From Ricinus communis (taxonomy: Eukaryota; Streptophyta; Magnoliopsida; Malpighiales; Euphorbiaceae), in assembly GCF_019578655.1 (NCBI RefSeq), contig NC_063258.1, positions 13,830,802 to 13,894,801 on the forward strand: a stretch of DNA of 64,000 bases, given 5' to 3'. Position 1 is the stretch's first letter. Each line of letters starts with the position of its first letter. The notes under the pieces were generated by a model that worked only from the letters and a program-made list of their open reading frames with translations, was not told the DNA's origin and made no database searches. Below, piece by piece: positions 34,059 through 46,328 of this stretch. A program made the position numbers and the translations under genes.

Positions 34059-34071
34059 GAAGAGAGGAGAA
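34059..34071 (+). other. Polypurine tract
   Basis: GAAGAGAGGAGAA before TGATGCAACCGC. Confidence 0.75.
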
Positions 34072-34857
34072 TGATGCAACCGCAAGCCTAAAGAGCCAAG
34101 TAGCCAACTAAGTCAAAGAGATCAAGTTCCAAGCCCAAGTGATTCATTATTCATGAGGGGAGGCCCGATTCGCGAGAGCTAGACCCAGAGAATGAATGAG
34201 GCCTTAAATGGTCTTATTCAAGATATTTGGGCCAAGCCTTTTATACCATATGAAGAGTTAGAGTTAATCGAGCTAATCTTTGTCATTAAACTAATTCAAC
34301 ATGTTGGGCCACGAATCCTTTGGTTTTGGATGATATTTTACTCAAGGGAATAAGGGAAGGTCGAGTTCTTAAAGAGCAAGTAAGGAAAAGAAGCTTAAAG
34401 AGGAAACAAGGAGGCTCATGCTTGTAAGCTTAACCTAGGCGCCTAATTTTGTTTAGGAAACAAGGTAGCCACCCCTTGTAGTTATTTATGAATATTAGAT
34501 GTTGGTTTAGTTCATTCTTCCTATATCAAAGATTGTCTAAATCACGCAATTTACTTATTTTGTTATTTAGGAAACTTCTAATTTAGTCTTGATTTTTATT
34601 TTCCTATTCTAGTTTCTAACTAAATGTGTAAAGGAAGCTAAGGTTGTATCTTTGGCTGTTTAAACACCACTATGGCCAGGAATGGTTCAAGTTTAATGTG
34701 GATTTTATTATTGATTCCATTCGGAGAATTCAATTCTTAATTCTTCTAAAACTTGTGAACTTATCAAGACTTGTTCTTGTGAGTTCTTTAAGACTTATCA
34801 CTCACCTTCTTTGTAACCTTGGTGGGCGTCCAAAACCTTTTCTATACCAAGGTTCAC
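34072..34857 (+). repeat. L4-type LTR, 3'-truncated
   Basis: Clean start TGATGCAACCGCAAGCC. A tail motif relic lies near 34160-34230. It is collinear with 26967-27760, but its last ~90 bp are absent; at 34858 a different LTR-like sequence starts (TATAACGCC). It is the reference for the L4 family start. Confidence 0.72.
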
Positions 34858-36280
34858 TATAACGCCTGTATTTTCTCATCATACATGTTATGTGCATTTA
34901 CATTTAATCATTGGGCATATGATGGTATATTAATAATATTTTTATTTTATAGGAATAGATATATATTAATTATAATTAGAGAATAAGAAGCATGATATTA
35001 GATTATTAATTTAGATAAGTTGATTAAGTATTTGGTTATGTGTATTAAGCATTAAGACTTAATTGAACCAATAGCTGAAGGTTGGGTAAATAGATTGGAC
35101 TTAAAAGATACAATTAAAAGTTAGTACCTATATATGGTTAGCAAGAATTAAATTAGGATGATAAAACTAGTTAAGTAGTGGTGGCATCGAGAGATGAATC
35201 TTTGAATTGGAACCATGAGCAAGCTCATTTTACCTCTTCATTTCTAAAATTCAGATATGGCCAAAAACTCAAAATTTGGAACAAGAGAGAGGAGTGGAAT
35301 ACCTAGAAAACTTAAGATAAAGCTAACTATGCAGAGGCCAAGCTAAAGCTAAAGGATTTAAGCATATTAGCAACCCAAAAGCTGAAATTGGTGAGTTGTT
35401 ACTTGAGTATTATTAATTTGTCATTAGGATTCTTGATTACATATTGGAAAACTTCAATTGATGCTTTCATTGATTAATTAAAGGTCTGATTATCATGAAT
35501 TAGTAGAGTATTGAATGATTGCATAGAGATTAAGCTTAATTTAAGTTTAAGTATGTCAAGATAGAAAACTGTCAAAATTCCAGCAACCTTGATGTTCTGT
35601 ATTTTGGGCATAACATGGGTTATATAAGTCCAAATTAAGCTTAATTGGTGTCTATGGAAATTTTGAAAAGTCCTCTATAACTTTTAGTTTTGTGATTTTG
35701 CTATTTTTGCCGTTTGGTTGCTTAAATTGAGCAACCAGATTGCTGCTCGGTACAACTAGCTGTATGACCCTTGCTCAGTAATATGAGAATAATTAAATCT
35801 ATAGAAGTCGGAATTGAGTAATTCTTCTTGGAGATTAAAACTAGAGCAAAAGCGTATATGTCTATTTAATATGAGATTTTGTATTGAGCTAATTTTGCCC
35901 AGCAATAAATATACTTTGGTACTAAATTCTGTCTAGAAAATAGAGATGTTGGAGATTAGTTTTATGCAATTTATTTGATGTTAATTTGAGTTAAATTGGT
36001 ATATAACTAGATGGAAAATATTTATATGATATTAAAATAGTAATTGAGAGTCTTAGAGGAAGAGTTAGACCTATGAATTACAAAGGGATGATCTTGTAAT
36101 GCATTAGAACTAGCATTTACATGAATATTTGGAATATGCATGAAATGTGAATTGATGAATGTGTTAACAGGTACTCAAAGGCCTGGAAAGGAAGTTGTGG
36201 AGAAATGAGGTTCTTATATGCTGAAGGAATAAGTGTATTTTGAGTAAGTAAATAGTTAATATTTGCTATATCCATATATT
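34858..36280 (+). mobile_element. L7: LTR-like sequence, possibly Tekay-type gypsy
   Basis: Starts TATAACGCCTGTATTTTCTC, which resembles the TGTAACGCCC start common in some plant gypsy LTRs. There is no coding frame, no similarity to L1-L6 and different composition (long A/T runs). A string near 36172 (GGTACTCAAAGGCCTGG) is like the downstream part of such LTRs. It is cut by the N gap, so its end, PBS and body are not visible. It could also be another non-coding plant sequence. Confidence 0.4.
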
Positions 36281-36780
36281 NNNNNNNNNNNNNNNNNNNN
36301 NNNNNNNNNNNNNNNNNNNNNNNNNNNNNNNNNNNNNNNNNNNNNNNNNNNNNNNNNNNNNNNNNNNNNNNNNNNNNNNNNNNNNNNNNNNNNNNNNNNN
36401 NNNNNNNNNNNNNNNNNNNNNNNNNNNNNNNNNNNNNNNNNNNNNNNNNNNNNNNNNNNNNNNNNNNNNNNNNNNNNNNNNNNNNNNNNNNNNNNNNNNN
36501 NNNNNNNNNNNNNNNNNNNNNNNNNNNNNNNNNNNNNNNNNNNNNNNNNNNNNNNNNNNNNNNNNNNNNNNNNNNNNNNNNNNNNNNNNNNNNNNNNNNN
36601 NNNNNNNNNNNNNNNNNNNNNNNNNNNNNNNNNNNNNNNNNNNNNNNNNNNNNNNNNNNNNNNNNNNNNNNNNNNNNNNNNNNNNNNNNNNNNNNNNNNN
36701 NNNNNNNNNNNNNNNNNNNNNNNNNNNNNNNNNNNNNNNNNNNNNNNNNNNNNNNNNNNNNNNNNNNNNNNNNNNNNNNN
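36281..36780. other. Assembly gap of 500 N
   Basis: A round-number run of N, probably of unknown true length. Open frames that appear to cross it are not real. Confidence 0.98.
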
Positions 36781-36874
36781 AATTATAGCCATTATGCTAT
36801 ATAATTTTCTGTGAGAATTTCCGATTAACTTGATTTCTTGTACGAATAACTAATGATTCATTGCATTAGGTAAT

Positions 36875-38413
36875 ATGACGAACCGTGATCAATCACAAAG
36901 AGAGCAACTGAAATGCGTCGCTACCAGGAAGCGATCGCGTGGTGAAGGAACATCTTCCTCCACTTTACCAGCACCAGCACCGGCACCTCCACCTCCACCG
37001 CAACAGCAACTAGTCCGAGCCCGAAGAGCACCAACTGCAAATTCACCTGCACCTGGTCATCATCCATTATGGACATCCCTAATGTAGATAATGAAAGTCG
37101 ATTCCAAGTCATAAGATGGAAGCAAGTGATGGTGGGTCGTTGCATCAACTTCGTATCCTTGGAAAGTAGGATTGGTTCAACATGTGCGCACTCTGTTTGA
37201 GACTCTGCCATATGCACGATTCTTCGACATCATTGAGCCAACCTACTATGAGCTTACGATTGAGTTCCTCAGCACCTTCTCCTGCAGCAACAGATCACAA
37301 ACTGGCATCAGCCTGATGTAGTTTATTTCAGACTTGGGGGAATGGAGTTCTCAATGTCAGTCCCACAATTCGGCATGCATTTGGTATTATGGACTGAACA
37401 GGAGATCTCAGGGGAGGAGTATCAGGGATGTCTCTACATCAACCCAATATCATACGATACCATGTAGGACTCATTGGTACTTAGGCCGGAATCATACTAC
37501 CCAAGCAGCTCTAAGGTGTCTAACCTTTCGGACCATCTCCGCTATTTACATACCCTATTAGCTTACACCATTACAAGCAGAGGAGATAGTTTTGGAGTGG
37601 TAACATGGACTGATGTCTTCATCCCTCTAGGCTATGCAACATCGGGAAGAAGCTTGACTTGGGATATTTGTTGGCTCGACAAATCTGTTCATTTATAGTA
37701 GATGCCTAGAAGAAGATGCATTGTTGTTTTGGCTCGTATGTGACTAGGTTAGCCAAGAGACTGGATGTATTGGATGAATGTCCGCCGGAGCTTTCAAAGA
37801 TTGGTGACATGACACCACTAGGGATCGACAGATGATCAACATGCGATGATCATGGCTACTCGACATCCACATGGTATAGAATATAGGCTTCATGAACACA
37901 ATAGTGAGGGAGGCTAGAGTGGCGGGCTAGAGGAGCCCAACATCCGACCTACCGGGATTCCGGATGTTAGGATTCCTAACCCAGTAGAGTCTTTATGCCT
38001 ACATCTGGATCCTCATCCTCTTATTCTGCAGGGACATCGAGTGCTCATATTATTGCTTTGGCTGACTGACTAGACCGAGTCTGCGATGTACAGCAGCAGC
38101 ACTATACTTAGTTTGGGCAGTTTCAAGAGGATACTAGGGCACAGTTTCACGGTTTGAACAGTATGCTTCAGCAGCTGATGACAGGGTTGGAGAGGCAGGC
38201 CACCCAGACATACTTAATAGTGGAGCAGATGATAAAGATGATGGACGCTGGAGCACAAAATCAATGGTTAATCGATGATATGGAGTTTGATCTAGTAGGA
38301 TGCTTCACGGACCCTGAGCCACCACTGTCCCCTCCTTTAGTCACTTTCCCTACTCCTCACCTTTCAACAGATCCAACCAGTGAGGATACACCATCAGCAG
38401 ACTACCAGCAGTG
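36875..38413 (+). pseudogene. Athila-like gag/ORF1 protein, broken
   Basis: Starts MTNRDQSQRE with a basic, Pro-rich N-terminus (ATRKRSRGEGTSSS, then a run of AP and PPPPP), as in Athila ORF1 proteins. Further blocks in several frames: ETLPYARFFDIIEPTYYELT (about 37198-37260), then EFLSTF. Next LGGMEFSMSVPQFGMHLVLW (about 37333-37395), then the SYYPSSSK..LRYLHTLLAYTITSRGDSFGVV segment (37490-37600). The end, 38154-38413, is a Gln/Met-rich helix and a Pro/Thr-rich tail. At least four frame breaks. No protease or pol follows. 36781-36874 between the gap and the start is A/T-rich and unassigned. Confidence 0.65.
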
Positions 38414-40130
38414 AAACAAAAACTTGTGCTATTTTTCTTTTTCCTTTTTCTTTTTATTCTCTTTCCTTTATTTTATTTTCTTATCTTTTTGCATGATTAG
38501 TTTTATGTTATTTCCTTCATTTTTCCTTTCATGTTAATTTATTTTAGTAGAACACTATGCTTTGCCATTTCCAAAATGAACACTAAGTATGATCTTCAAA
38601 GATTATGATGTGCTAGTTGTATGGTTACACCCGCTTTAATTTCTAACACCGTGATGCTGTTATACTCAAATGTGGTATGGGTATCCCTTAATCGTTTAAA
38701 AGCAATGATAATGGACCATTCCTAGGATGTTAGGACCTAGGGTTTGCATGACACTCAAGTTTAGTTTATTCTTTCATAATTAATGACTTAATTCACACAC
38801 TAGTACTTGATTGTCCCTCCTTATCTTCTGTTCTTGAAAGCAATTTCACTATATTCGACATGTCAATTTGGCCGGGTTAAACCGGTGTTACTTGAGTTCC
38901 TTGTGGATTACAACCTTTGACTGTGAACTTTGATTATATCAATCTCGTATTTAATTTATGTGATGATTCAATTGATAAGTCTTATAACTAATTGCAAACT
39001 TTGGCCACTTCAAGCATGAGTTTTGAACCAAAAATAATAATTTTGAGCATCCATTGCACATTATGCTCATGAATTTTCTTGTTTGAGTGTGCATTGTACT
39101 TACTTTCTTTTCTAGAACTTGCTCTATAATGCTTGTTGCGGTTACATGAATTTTAGAATACCTTTAGATGATTTAGGCAACTTAGGATTTCACTACATTT
39201 GGCCAAAAGCCTACCCTCCGCTTCCATTAGTCACCATTGGAGTCAGTAACCTTTCCTTCATAATTTATACCTAATCACTACGTATACACCATTCTTTACA
39301 TCCTGTCTTTCCTTTCACCCTATATAACGAGTAATTATGTGTTATGTTTCTTCATTTATAGGATCATAGTGCCTAACATTGTTTTAGTTCACTTAATCAT
39401 TTCACCATTCTTTCGATGCTCCTTTCAATCCAAATTGGATCTTTATTCTTATTGTTTATGTCAATAACCACGAAATTTATATACGTTGTAATATATATAC
39501 ATAGTATATATATAAAAAAAAAAGAGAAGAAATATATAGAAAAAAAAAGAAAGAAAGAAAAAAAATTATGACCTACTTCTTAGCATTTAGCTCTTCTGAA
39601 TCTAACTCTTGTGAGCATTCTTTACTTCAAATAAGGCTTAGTGAATACTTTTATTGTTTAGCACTTAGTTCTTGAATCAATTAAGTGCATAATTTTTCCA
39701 GTATACTTTACACTTCTATCCAAATATTCATACCTTTACCTCAGCCTCATTATAACCCTTGAAAAGACCCTTTGATTTTGGTATTCAATTATTCATGAGT
39801 AGCAAATATGAGATTTATGAGCAAGCTTATGGTAAACAGGTTTTGTGCAATTGCATTGAGGGAATTTTCTTATTTACCTGTAAAAACTGAGTGATTTGAG
39901 AGATTCCTGTGAGGCAATGGTTCTTAGTCTTTAATGCTGATTTGTTATGTAGGTTATGTTTCAAGATGATCTCATTATAATTCTTTCTTAAATTGTATAA
40001 CTTGTTAGTTACTTGAGTTTCATTCTTTATATGTTGAATAGGGTTGAGTTGAACTTTATCATGGATTCCGAGGGGTGATTGTTGCTTCAGAATGTATTGA
40101 GTTATTGATTACTTGAGGACAAGCAAAGCT
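38414..40130 (+). mobile_element. Long non-coding internal region of the Athila/Tat-like element
   Basis: About 1.7 kb without a conserved frame. It begins with a polypyrimidine run (about 38432-38480) and holds an AT/poly-A/AAAG microsatellite (about 39490-39565). It leads into the PPT-like string at 40131. Such long untranslated 3' stretches are typical of Athila/Tat elements and of non-autonomous derivatives. No polymerase motif was found in any frame. Confidence 0.55.
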
Positions 40131-40141
40131 TAAGTGTGGGG
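40131..40141 (+). other. PPT-like string of the Athila/Tat-like element
   Basis: TAAGTGTGGGG immediately before TGATTTAATAGG, a form often seen before Athila/Tat LTRs in plants. Confidence 0.6.
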
Positions 40142-41607
40142 TGATTTAATAGGCATCATATTATACATATTTACATTCCCAATTGTTTACATTCTTGTGC
40201 ATAATTATCTCATTTTATGCTAGAATCACCTGTCTTTTGGTTCCTTTCACATTTCAGGTCAATATCGAAGGACATTATCAACAATCAAGGGAAATACGCG
40301 CAACTACAGACTAGAATCCATCAAATTGAGCAACGACTTGCATTCCGAGGTTGAGCACGGCCCCGAACTCCCGGCCAAGCTAAATTGCCAAGTAGCTACC
40401 CCCAAGAGTGCCATTTTGGCACGATTAGAGCCACCATGCTCACCACTACCGTGGTGGCTCAAAGACCGTCTAGGGCTTGGCTTGGAAGAGGTTACTTAAC
40501 CGCGCAGTTCAAGACGGCTCGACTCGGCCTGGTGATCAAAGACATGCTTGACCACTACCGTGTCAAGGGACTATATAGGCAAAAACGATTTGGTGAATTA
40601 GGGTTCGATTTTCTGACTTGATTTCAATTATACAAACTCAAATCATTTGTTTCTAGACCTCAATTGTCGACTTTGGGAGATCAATTTCATCAATTGAAGG
40701 AAGGATTACACTTGTTTCAACATCAATTTGAAGATCAAGGCAAGATTTGGGAGCATTCAAGAGGCAAATTAGGGTTTGCTATTCCGAATTGGAAAATTAG
40801 GGTTTCCCATCCAACTTATTGTAGAAGGGTGTACATGCCTTTAGCTTACTTTTCTGATGTTATTCCTTATTTTGTGATGCTTATTAGTATGAGTAGCTAA
40901 ATTGTTGAACCCAATTGGGGCTCCTATGTTGTTGGATTGATCTTAATGTTATGAGATTGTGATTGTCAATTCTTGATTCTTCTTGCTTTTATTATTAATG
41001 AGAAGACACTTTATTCACGAGACGTTGTGAATTATGGAATTTAGATTGCTTTATGTAATTGAAAGATTCATTTAGTAATCAGAAAATTGAATAGCAAGAA
41101 CTAGTTAATAATCACTTAGAGATAAGGGTAATTGACTAACCGGATTAAGAATTAACCAAGCTTAATAGAGGCGGGTTAAACCTTAATGCTAATCGAATAA
41201 TCGATTGTTAGGAAGAGATTCCAACTTTAGGTTATTAATTTTAGGAATTCGGCTATCTCGAGAGGGAGACCAAATTCAGTTAAGACTTCATATAAGGGTA
41301 ATTGCAATGATAATCAATTTAATCTCTATCTTCACTAAAATCCAATTAAGTTAGGACCCCTAGGGTTTGCTTTTCCTTCGAGAGTTTTCCTAAATCCTTT
41401 CAAATAAGTTGACATTTAATTAATTGTTTGTTCATAATTAATCATAGAATAACACTTCATTGATTTCTTTAGGTTAGATAATATAAGACGCTACAGTAGG
41501 TCTAGGTTCACCCTTTCCCGAGAATACAACCTTGATACTCACCATTTATGCTAGCTACAATCTATAGGTTCACTGCCTTAGATTGTAGCTATGTAAATAG
41601 CATATCA
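40142..41607 (+). repeat. L6: Athila/Tat-type 3' LTR
   Basis: 1466 bp. It starts TGATTTAATAGGC and ends ATAGCATATCA (TGAT...ATCA). It contains a less A/T-rich segment (about 40260-40600) and a TATATAGG box near 40572. No matching 5' LTR is visible before the gag fragment. The reverse L1 fragment follows immediately. Confidence 0.7.
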
Positions 41608-42012
41608 AGAATTAACTCCAAAATAATCAATATTCAACAACTCCCTTTATATAGAAATTCGTACTAGCTTATATAGGCCTTAAAGAAATTTAATTCTATA
41701 TTGATAAGGAAGCAAATAAAAATAATACTAGGAATAGAACTCCTAAACTAAAAGGATAACTTAAAACAAGACTCCTAACTATTAAAAGACTTCTTTAAAT
41801 GAACAAAAATGCCTAAAATTTGTCCAACCCAAGCCCATATAATAACATGATAATTAGGCTTAAATAACATGTGATATGTGGCCCATTTTTGAATATTAGA
41901 CTCCAAATAGCTTGACTTGCTTATCTTGGGTTTATCTTGTCTTAGTCATGTTTCCATATGTTGGATTGAGTTGATAAGAGTATCTTAAGGCCCATTGTTT
42001 TGATTAAGCCCA
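41608..42012 (-). mobile_element. L1-type LTR fragment, reverse (right part of a split LTR)
   Basis: Its first 35 bp are the exact reverse complement of a stretch beginning near 51771 in copy B. It continues collinearly down L1 to about its 19970 position. It pairs with 24428-24590. Confidence 0.68.
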
Positions 42013-42725
42013 ATCTCACATAGACTTATCACTTACGTCCTTCCTTTCTTATGTGTTCTTTATCGACCCTTGTGTTTAAGTCAATTCGATTTGATCCTTT
42101 TGCGTATCTGTATGGAAGAGAATAAAGAACTTGTGATTTCTTTCCTTATCAGATCTAAAATCCCACCTATGTTCTCATTCAGTTTGTTTCTTTTGTTCCA
42201 CTAAATTTAATCTCAATCTAGTTTGATGTTTTGGTTTTATTTGGGGAGCATAAATACGAGAGTTGATTAAAAGCGCATGGAAGCGGCAATCATAAGCACT
42301 GATACAATGCTTGGACAAATGCGAAGAAAGAAAATTAGATGATCGAGTATTGATATCATTATCAGAATAAAAGCGAATGTATCTTTTGGAGGAAAGAGAC
42401 AACGTCGAGAATCGAGGCACACCCTAATGTTCCAATTCAGGATTTGCACCATTGTGATTTGAATCATTGCATGTTTTTCTAGGAACTAGGACTCCTAATG
42501 ACACAAGGATTGGCATAAGGAATCATGGGAATGCAATTGACAAGCTTGACTGATGGCATTAGGGCGTGATTTGATGATCTAGCAAGACGAGACATCCACA
42601 CGCGTAAGGGAGAAATCATGTTGCTTTTGATTAATCCAAGGGGAATGGGTACATTTTTATGTTTGGGACATATATAATTATGTCATTTGGGTCGGGGTGT
42701 TATTAGGTATGGCCACACAAGTCTT
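42013..42725 (+). repeat. 1.0-kb family unit (+), entering copy B
   Basis: Contains the post-TATA part, the PBS-like TGGTTTTATTTGGGGAGCA (about 42233-42251) and the hairpin region. From 42258 it aligns with base 1 of the window. The part before 42258 has no visible partner because copy A starts at the window edge. Confidence 0.78.
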
Positions 42726-43640
42726 CATAAGTCCACAAAGGTCTTGAAAGAACCCATAACTTATTTCTCTGCAAGGTAGGAAACTAAAATAATATGCTCA
42801 CTAGCCTTAAATGGAAAAGTCATCATTCCACAAGAAGAAGAAACTAGAAGATACATATGAATAAATAAATAAATAAAGACGAATAAGCTAAAGTCAAATC
42901 AAGAATGAGAGAGGAGTTGACTGGCCAACAACTCTCGTGGTCTCAAGTTTCATGAGCTAGCTTAATGAAGATAAGAGAAAGTTACTGTGGGCCTACCTAA
43001 TAACATTCTGGTCCAAATTACATCATTATGTGCAACCCAAACATCAAAATATGCACATTCTCGCTTAGATTAATTGAAAGTAACATGATTTCTCCATCAC
43101 AGGCTTGGATTTGCATCTTGTCCTGCTTGATCATTAAGTCATGCTCCAATGCCACCAGTAAGGCTTGTCAATTATGTTCCTGTGATTCCTTAACCGAAAC
43201 AAGGTTAATTTTTTGTGGATGTAGCTAATAATACTCTGGCCCAATTTACTTCATTATATGCCTCTTAAACATCAACACAAGCATTCTCGCTTGGATTAAT
43301 CGAACAACATGATTTCTCCATCACATGCTTGGATTTGCATCTCATCCTGCTTGATCATCAAGTCACCCTCTAATGCCATCGGTGAAGCTTATCAATTATG
43401 TTCCTATAGTTCCTTAACCGAAACAAGGTTAATTTCACGTGGGCATACCTTATAACACTATGGCCTAATTTACTTCATTTTATGCCTCTTAAACATCAAA
43501 ACACGTGCATTTCTACTTATATTAATCGAAAGTAGCATGATTTCTCCTTTAGGACTGTGGATTTGCATCTCGTGCTGCTTGATCATCAATTTACGCCTCA
43601 ATACCACCGATCAAGCTTGACAATTTCATTCTCATGATTC
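42726..43640 (-). repeat. 1.0-kb family, inverted block with triplication (copy B)
   Basis: Counterpart of 470-1385. The three ~225-bp tandem copies begin near 42987, 43214 and 43437. Nothing here is coding. Confidence 0.8.
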
Positions 43641-46328
43641 TTAAATAATCAAGCAGGAGGAGAGATAAATCCATGCTCGTAAGGGAGAAATCATGTTATT
43701 TTCAATTAATCCAAGCGTTGCTAGGCCCATGCTAATTTTCCATTATTTTTGTTAAATTCGCTCATCAAATTTGGGATGATGAGAGTTGTTGCCTAGTCAA
43801 CTACTCTCTGGTTCTTGATTTGGCTTTAGTTTATCCAGATTTCCTTATCGATTTATTCAAATTTATCTTATAGTTTCTTTTTTTTATGGAATGAGGGTTT
43901 TAAAATATAAAAAATGCATGCTACTTTAGGCAAGTTAGCATATTATTTCAATGTAATAACTTGCGGGAAATCAAGTTATCAGTTCTTTTAAGAACTTTAC
44001 GAACTTATAAACAATCACGTTAGTGAACATAGACTTATCGCTCACGTCCTTTTATTCTTTTGTGCTCTTTATCTGCCCTTATGTTTAAATGAATTTGATT
44101 TGATCCTTACGCTTAGTTTTATAAAAGAGAACAAAAAACTTATGATTTCTTTCCTTATTTGATCCAAAATCTTACCTATTTTCTCATTTTGTTTGTTTTT
44201 TTTATGCATCTCTTTCTAATCTCTGTCCAATATAATGGTTTTATTTTATTTAGGCAGCATAAGTATGAGTATTGAGTGAAAGTGCTTGGAAGCGGCAATC
44301 ATAGGCATCGATCCAATGCTTGGACAAATGAGAAAAAAGAAAATTAGTTCAACATCTATTGATATCATTTTTCGAATGATCGCGGACAAATCTTCTAGAG
44401 GAGAGTGGGTATAATGAGAATCGAGGCACGCTAAATAATCTGATACAGGATTTGCACTATTGGAATCTCCATCATTCCTTATTCCTCTAGTCACGATGAC
44501 TTCTGATGATGGAAGGATTGGCATAAAGAATCATGGGAACTTAATTAACAAGCTTGATCGATGGCATTTTTCTTAGCTTAATGATCAAGTAGGACGAGAT
44601 GTAAATCCATGCTCGTAAGGGAGAAATCATAAAATTCAAGCATAATACAAGCAACAAAGCGAGCATTTTGATGTTAGGGCCACATTTAAAGAAGAAATTT
44701 GGTTCAGAGTATTATTATGTAGGCCTAGATGAATTCTCCCTTGTTTATGTTAAGCTGGCCCATAAAATTTGGGACTACAAGAGTTGTTGACCAGTCAACT
44801 ACTCTCTCATACTATAAAAATTACATGCAACTAAATACTTAAGGGCAGTGAACATATTATTTGAGTTATTTACCTTGTTGAAAATCAAGATATGGGTTCT
44901 TTTAAGAACTTTGTGGACTTATCAAGACTCATTCTAGTGAACATAGACTTATCACTTATGTCGTTCCTTTCTTTTGTTTTCTTTGTCGACCTTGTGTTTA
45001 AGTCAATTCGATTTGATTCTTTCGCTTAGTCATACAAAAGAAAATAAAGAACTTGTGATTTCTTTCCTTATCAAATCCAAAATCCCATCTATGTTCTCAT
45101 TTTGTTCGTTTCTTTTGTTCCACTCTATCTAATCTCTATCTAGTTTGATGGTTTGGTTTTATTGGGGAGCATAAATACAATTGACAAGCTTGATTGGTGG
45201 CATTATTGCATGACTTGATGATCTAGCAGGGCAAAATGCAAACACATCCGTGTAAGGGAGAAATCATGTTGCTTTCAATTAATCCAAGTAAGAATGCGTG
45301 CATTTCGATGTCTAGGATGCATATAATTATGTAATTTAGACCCGAGTGTTATTATGTATGCCCATATAAATTCTCCCCTACTTTTGTTAATCTAGCTCAT
45401 AAAATTTGGGACTATGAGAGTTGTTGACCAGTCAACTAAATTTGGGACTATGAGAGTTGTGGACCAGTCAACTCCTCTTTGTCTAGTATGATAGTTTGTT
45501 TTTATATGGGGAGCATAAACACGACTGTTAAGAGAAAGCTCATGGAAGCACTAATTATAGGCACTGATTCAATACTTGGACTAATGCGAAGAAAGAAAAT
45601 TAGTTGATCGAGTATTGATATCGGTCTTCGAATGATTGTAAACAAAACTTTTGGAGCGAAAAAGGAATGATGAGAATTAAGGCTTTTTCCTTATACCTCT
45701 AGGCACAAGGACTTGTGATGGCGCGAGGATTGGTGTAAGGAATCATAGGAATGAAATTGAAAAGCTTGACCAGTAACATTAGGGCTTAGCTTGATGATCA
45801 AGCAAGACGAGACGTAAATCCATGCACAATAGTGAGAAATCATATGGGTTTCAATTAATCTAAGTGTAATACTAGTAGGAATGTGAGCATTTTGATGTCC
45901 AGAATGTATATAAAGAAGTATATTGGGTCAGGATATTATTAGGTAGGCCCTTACAAATTTCCCCTTACTTTTGTTAAGCTGGCTCACAAAATTTGGGAAA
46001 ACGGGAGCTGTTAACCAGTCAACTCCTCTCCGATTCTTGATTTGACTTTAGTTTATTCATCCTTCTTTATTTATTTATTTATATTTAGCTTCTTGTTTCT
46101 TCTTCATATGGAATTAGGGCTTTCACACTATAAAAACTACATGCAACCGAATAATTGAGGCTAGTGAGCATATTGTTTTAGTTTTCTACCTTGTGGGAAA
46201 TCAAGTTATGCATTCTTGCAAGAACTTTGTAGACTTATGGAGACCTGCACTAGGAAGCCTAGATTTAGAATCGAGGCACGCCACAATATTCCAATTCAAC
46301 ATTTGGACGATTAGGACCTCCACCATTG
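43641..46328 (+). repeat. 1.0-kb family, about three units (copy B)
   Basis: Counterpart of 1386-4020. It keeps a 46-bp stretch near 44590-44635 that copy A lost around 2325. An exact W-box dyad lies at 44786-44799. No gene is seen. Confidence 0.8.

Noticed and set aside
36256..36814. Long open frames on both strands across the gap
   Set aside because: They consist of unknown bases (N) and carry no information.
38430..39565. Polypyrimidine run and AT/AAAG microsatellite considered as a promoter or matrix-attachment site
   Set aside because: Simple sequence inside a retroelement; no further support for a regulatory role.
40385..40621. 78-codon frame in the less A/T-rich part of the L6 LTR (also 40664-40900)
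   Set aside because: It lies within LTR sequence and shows no recognisable domain; not supported as a gene.
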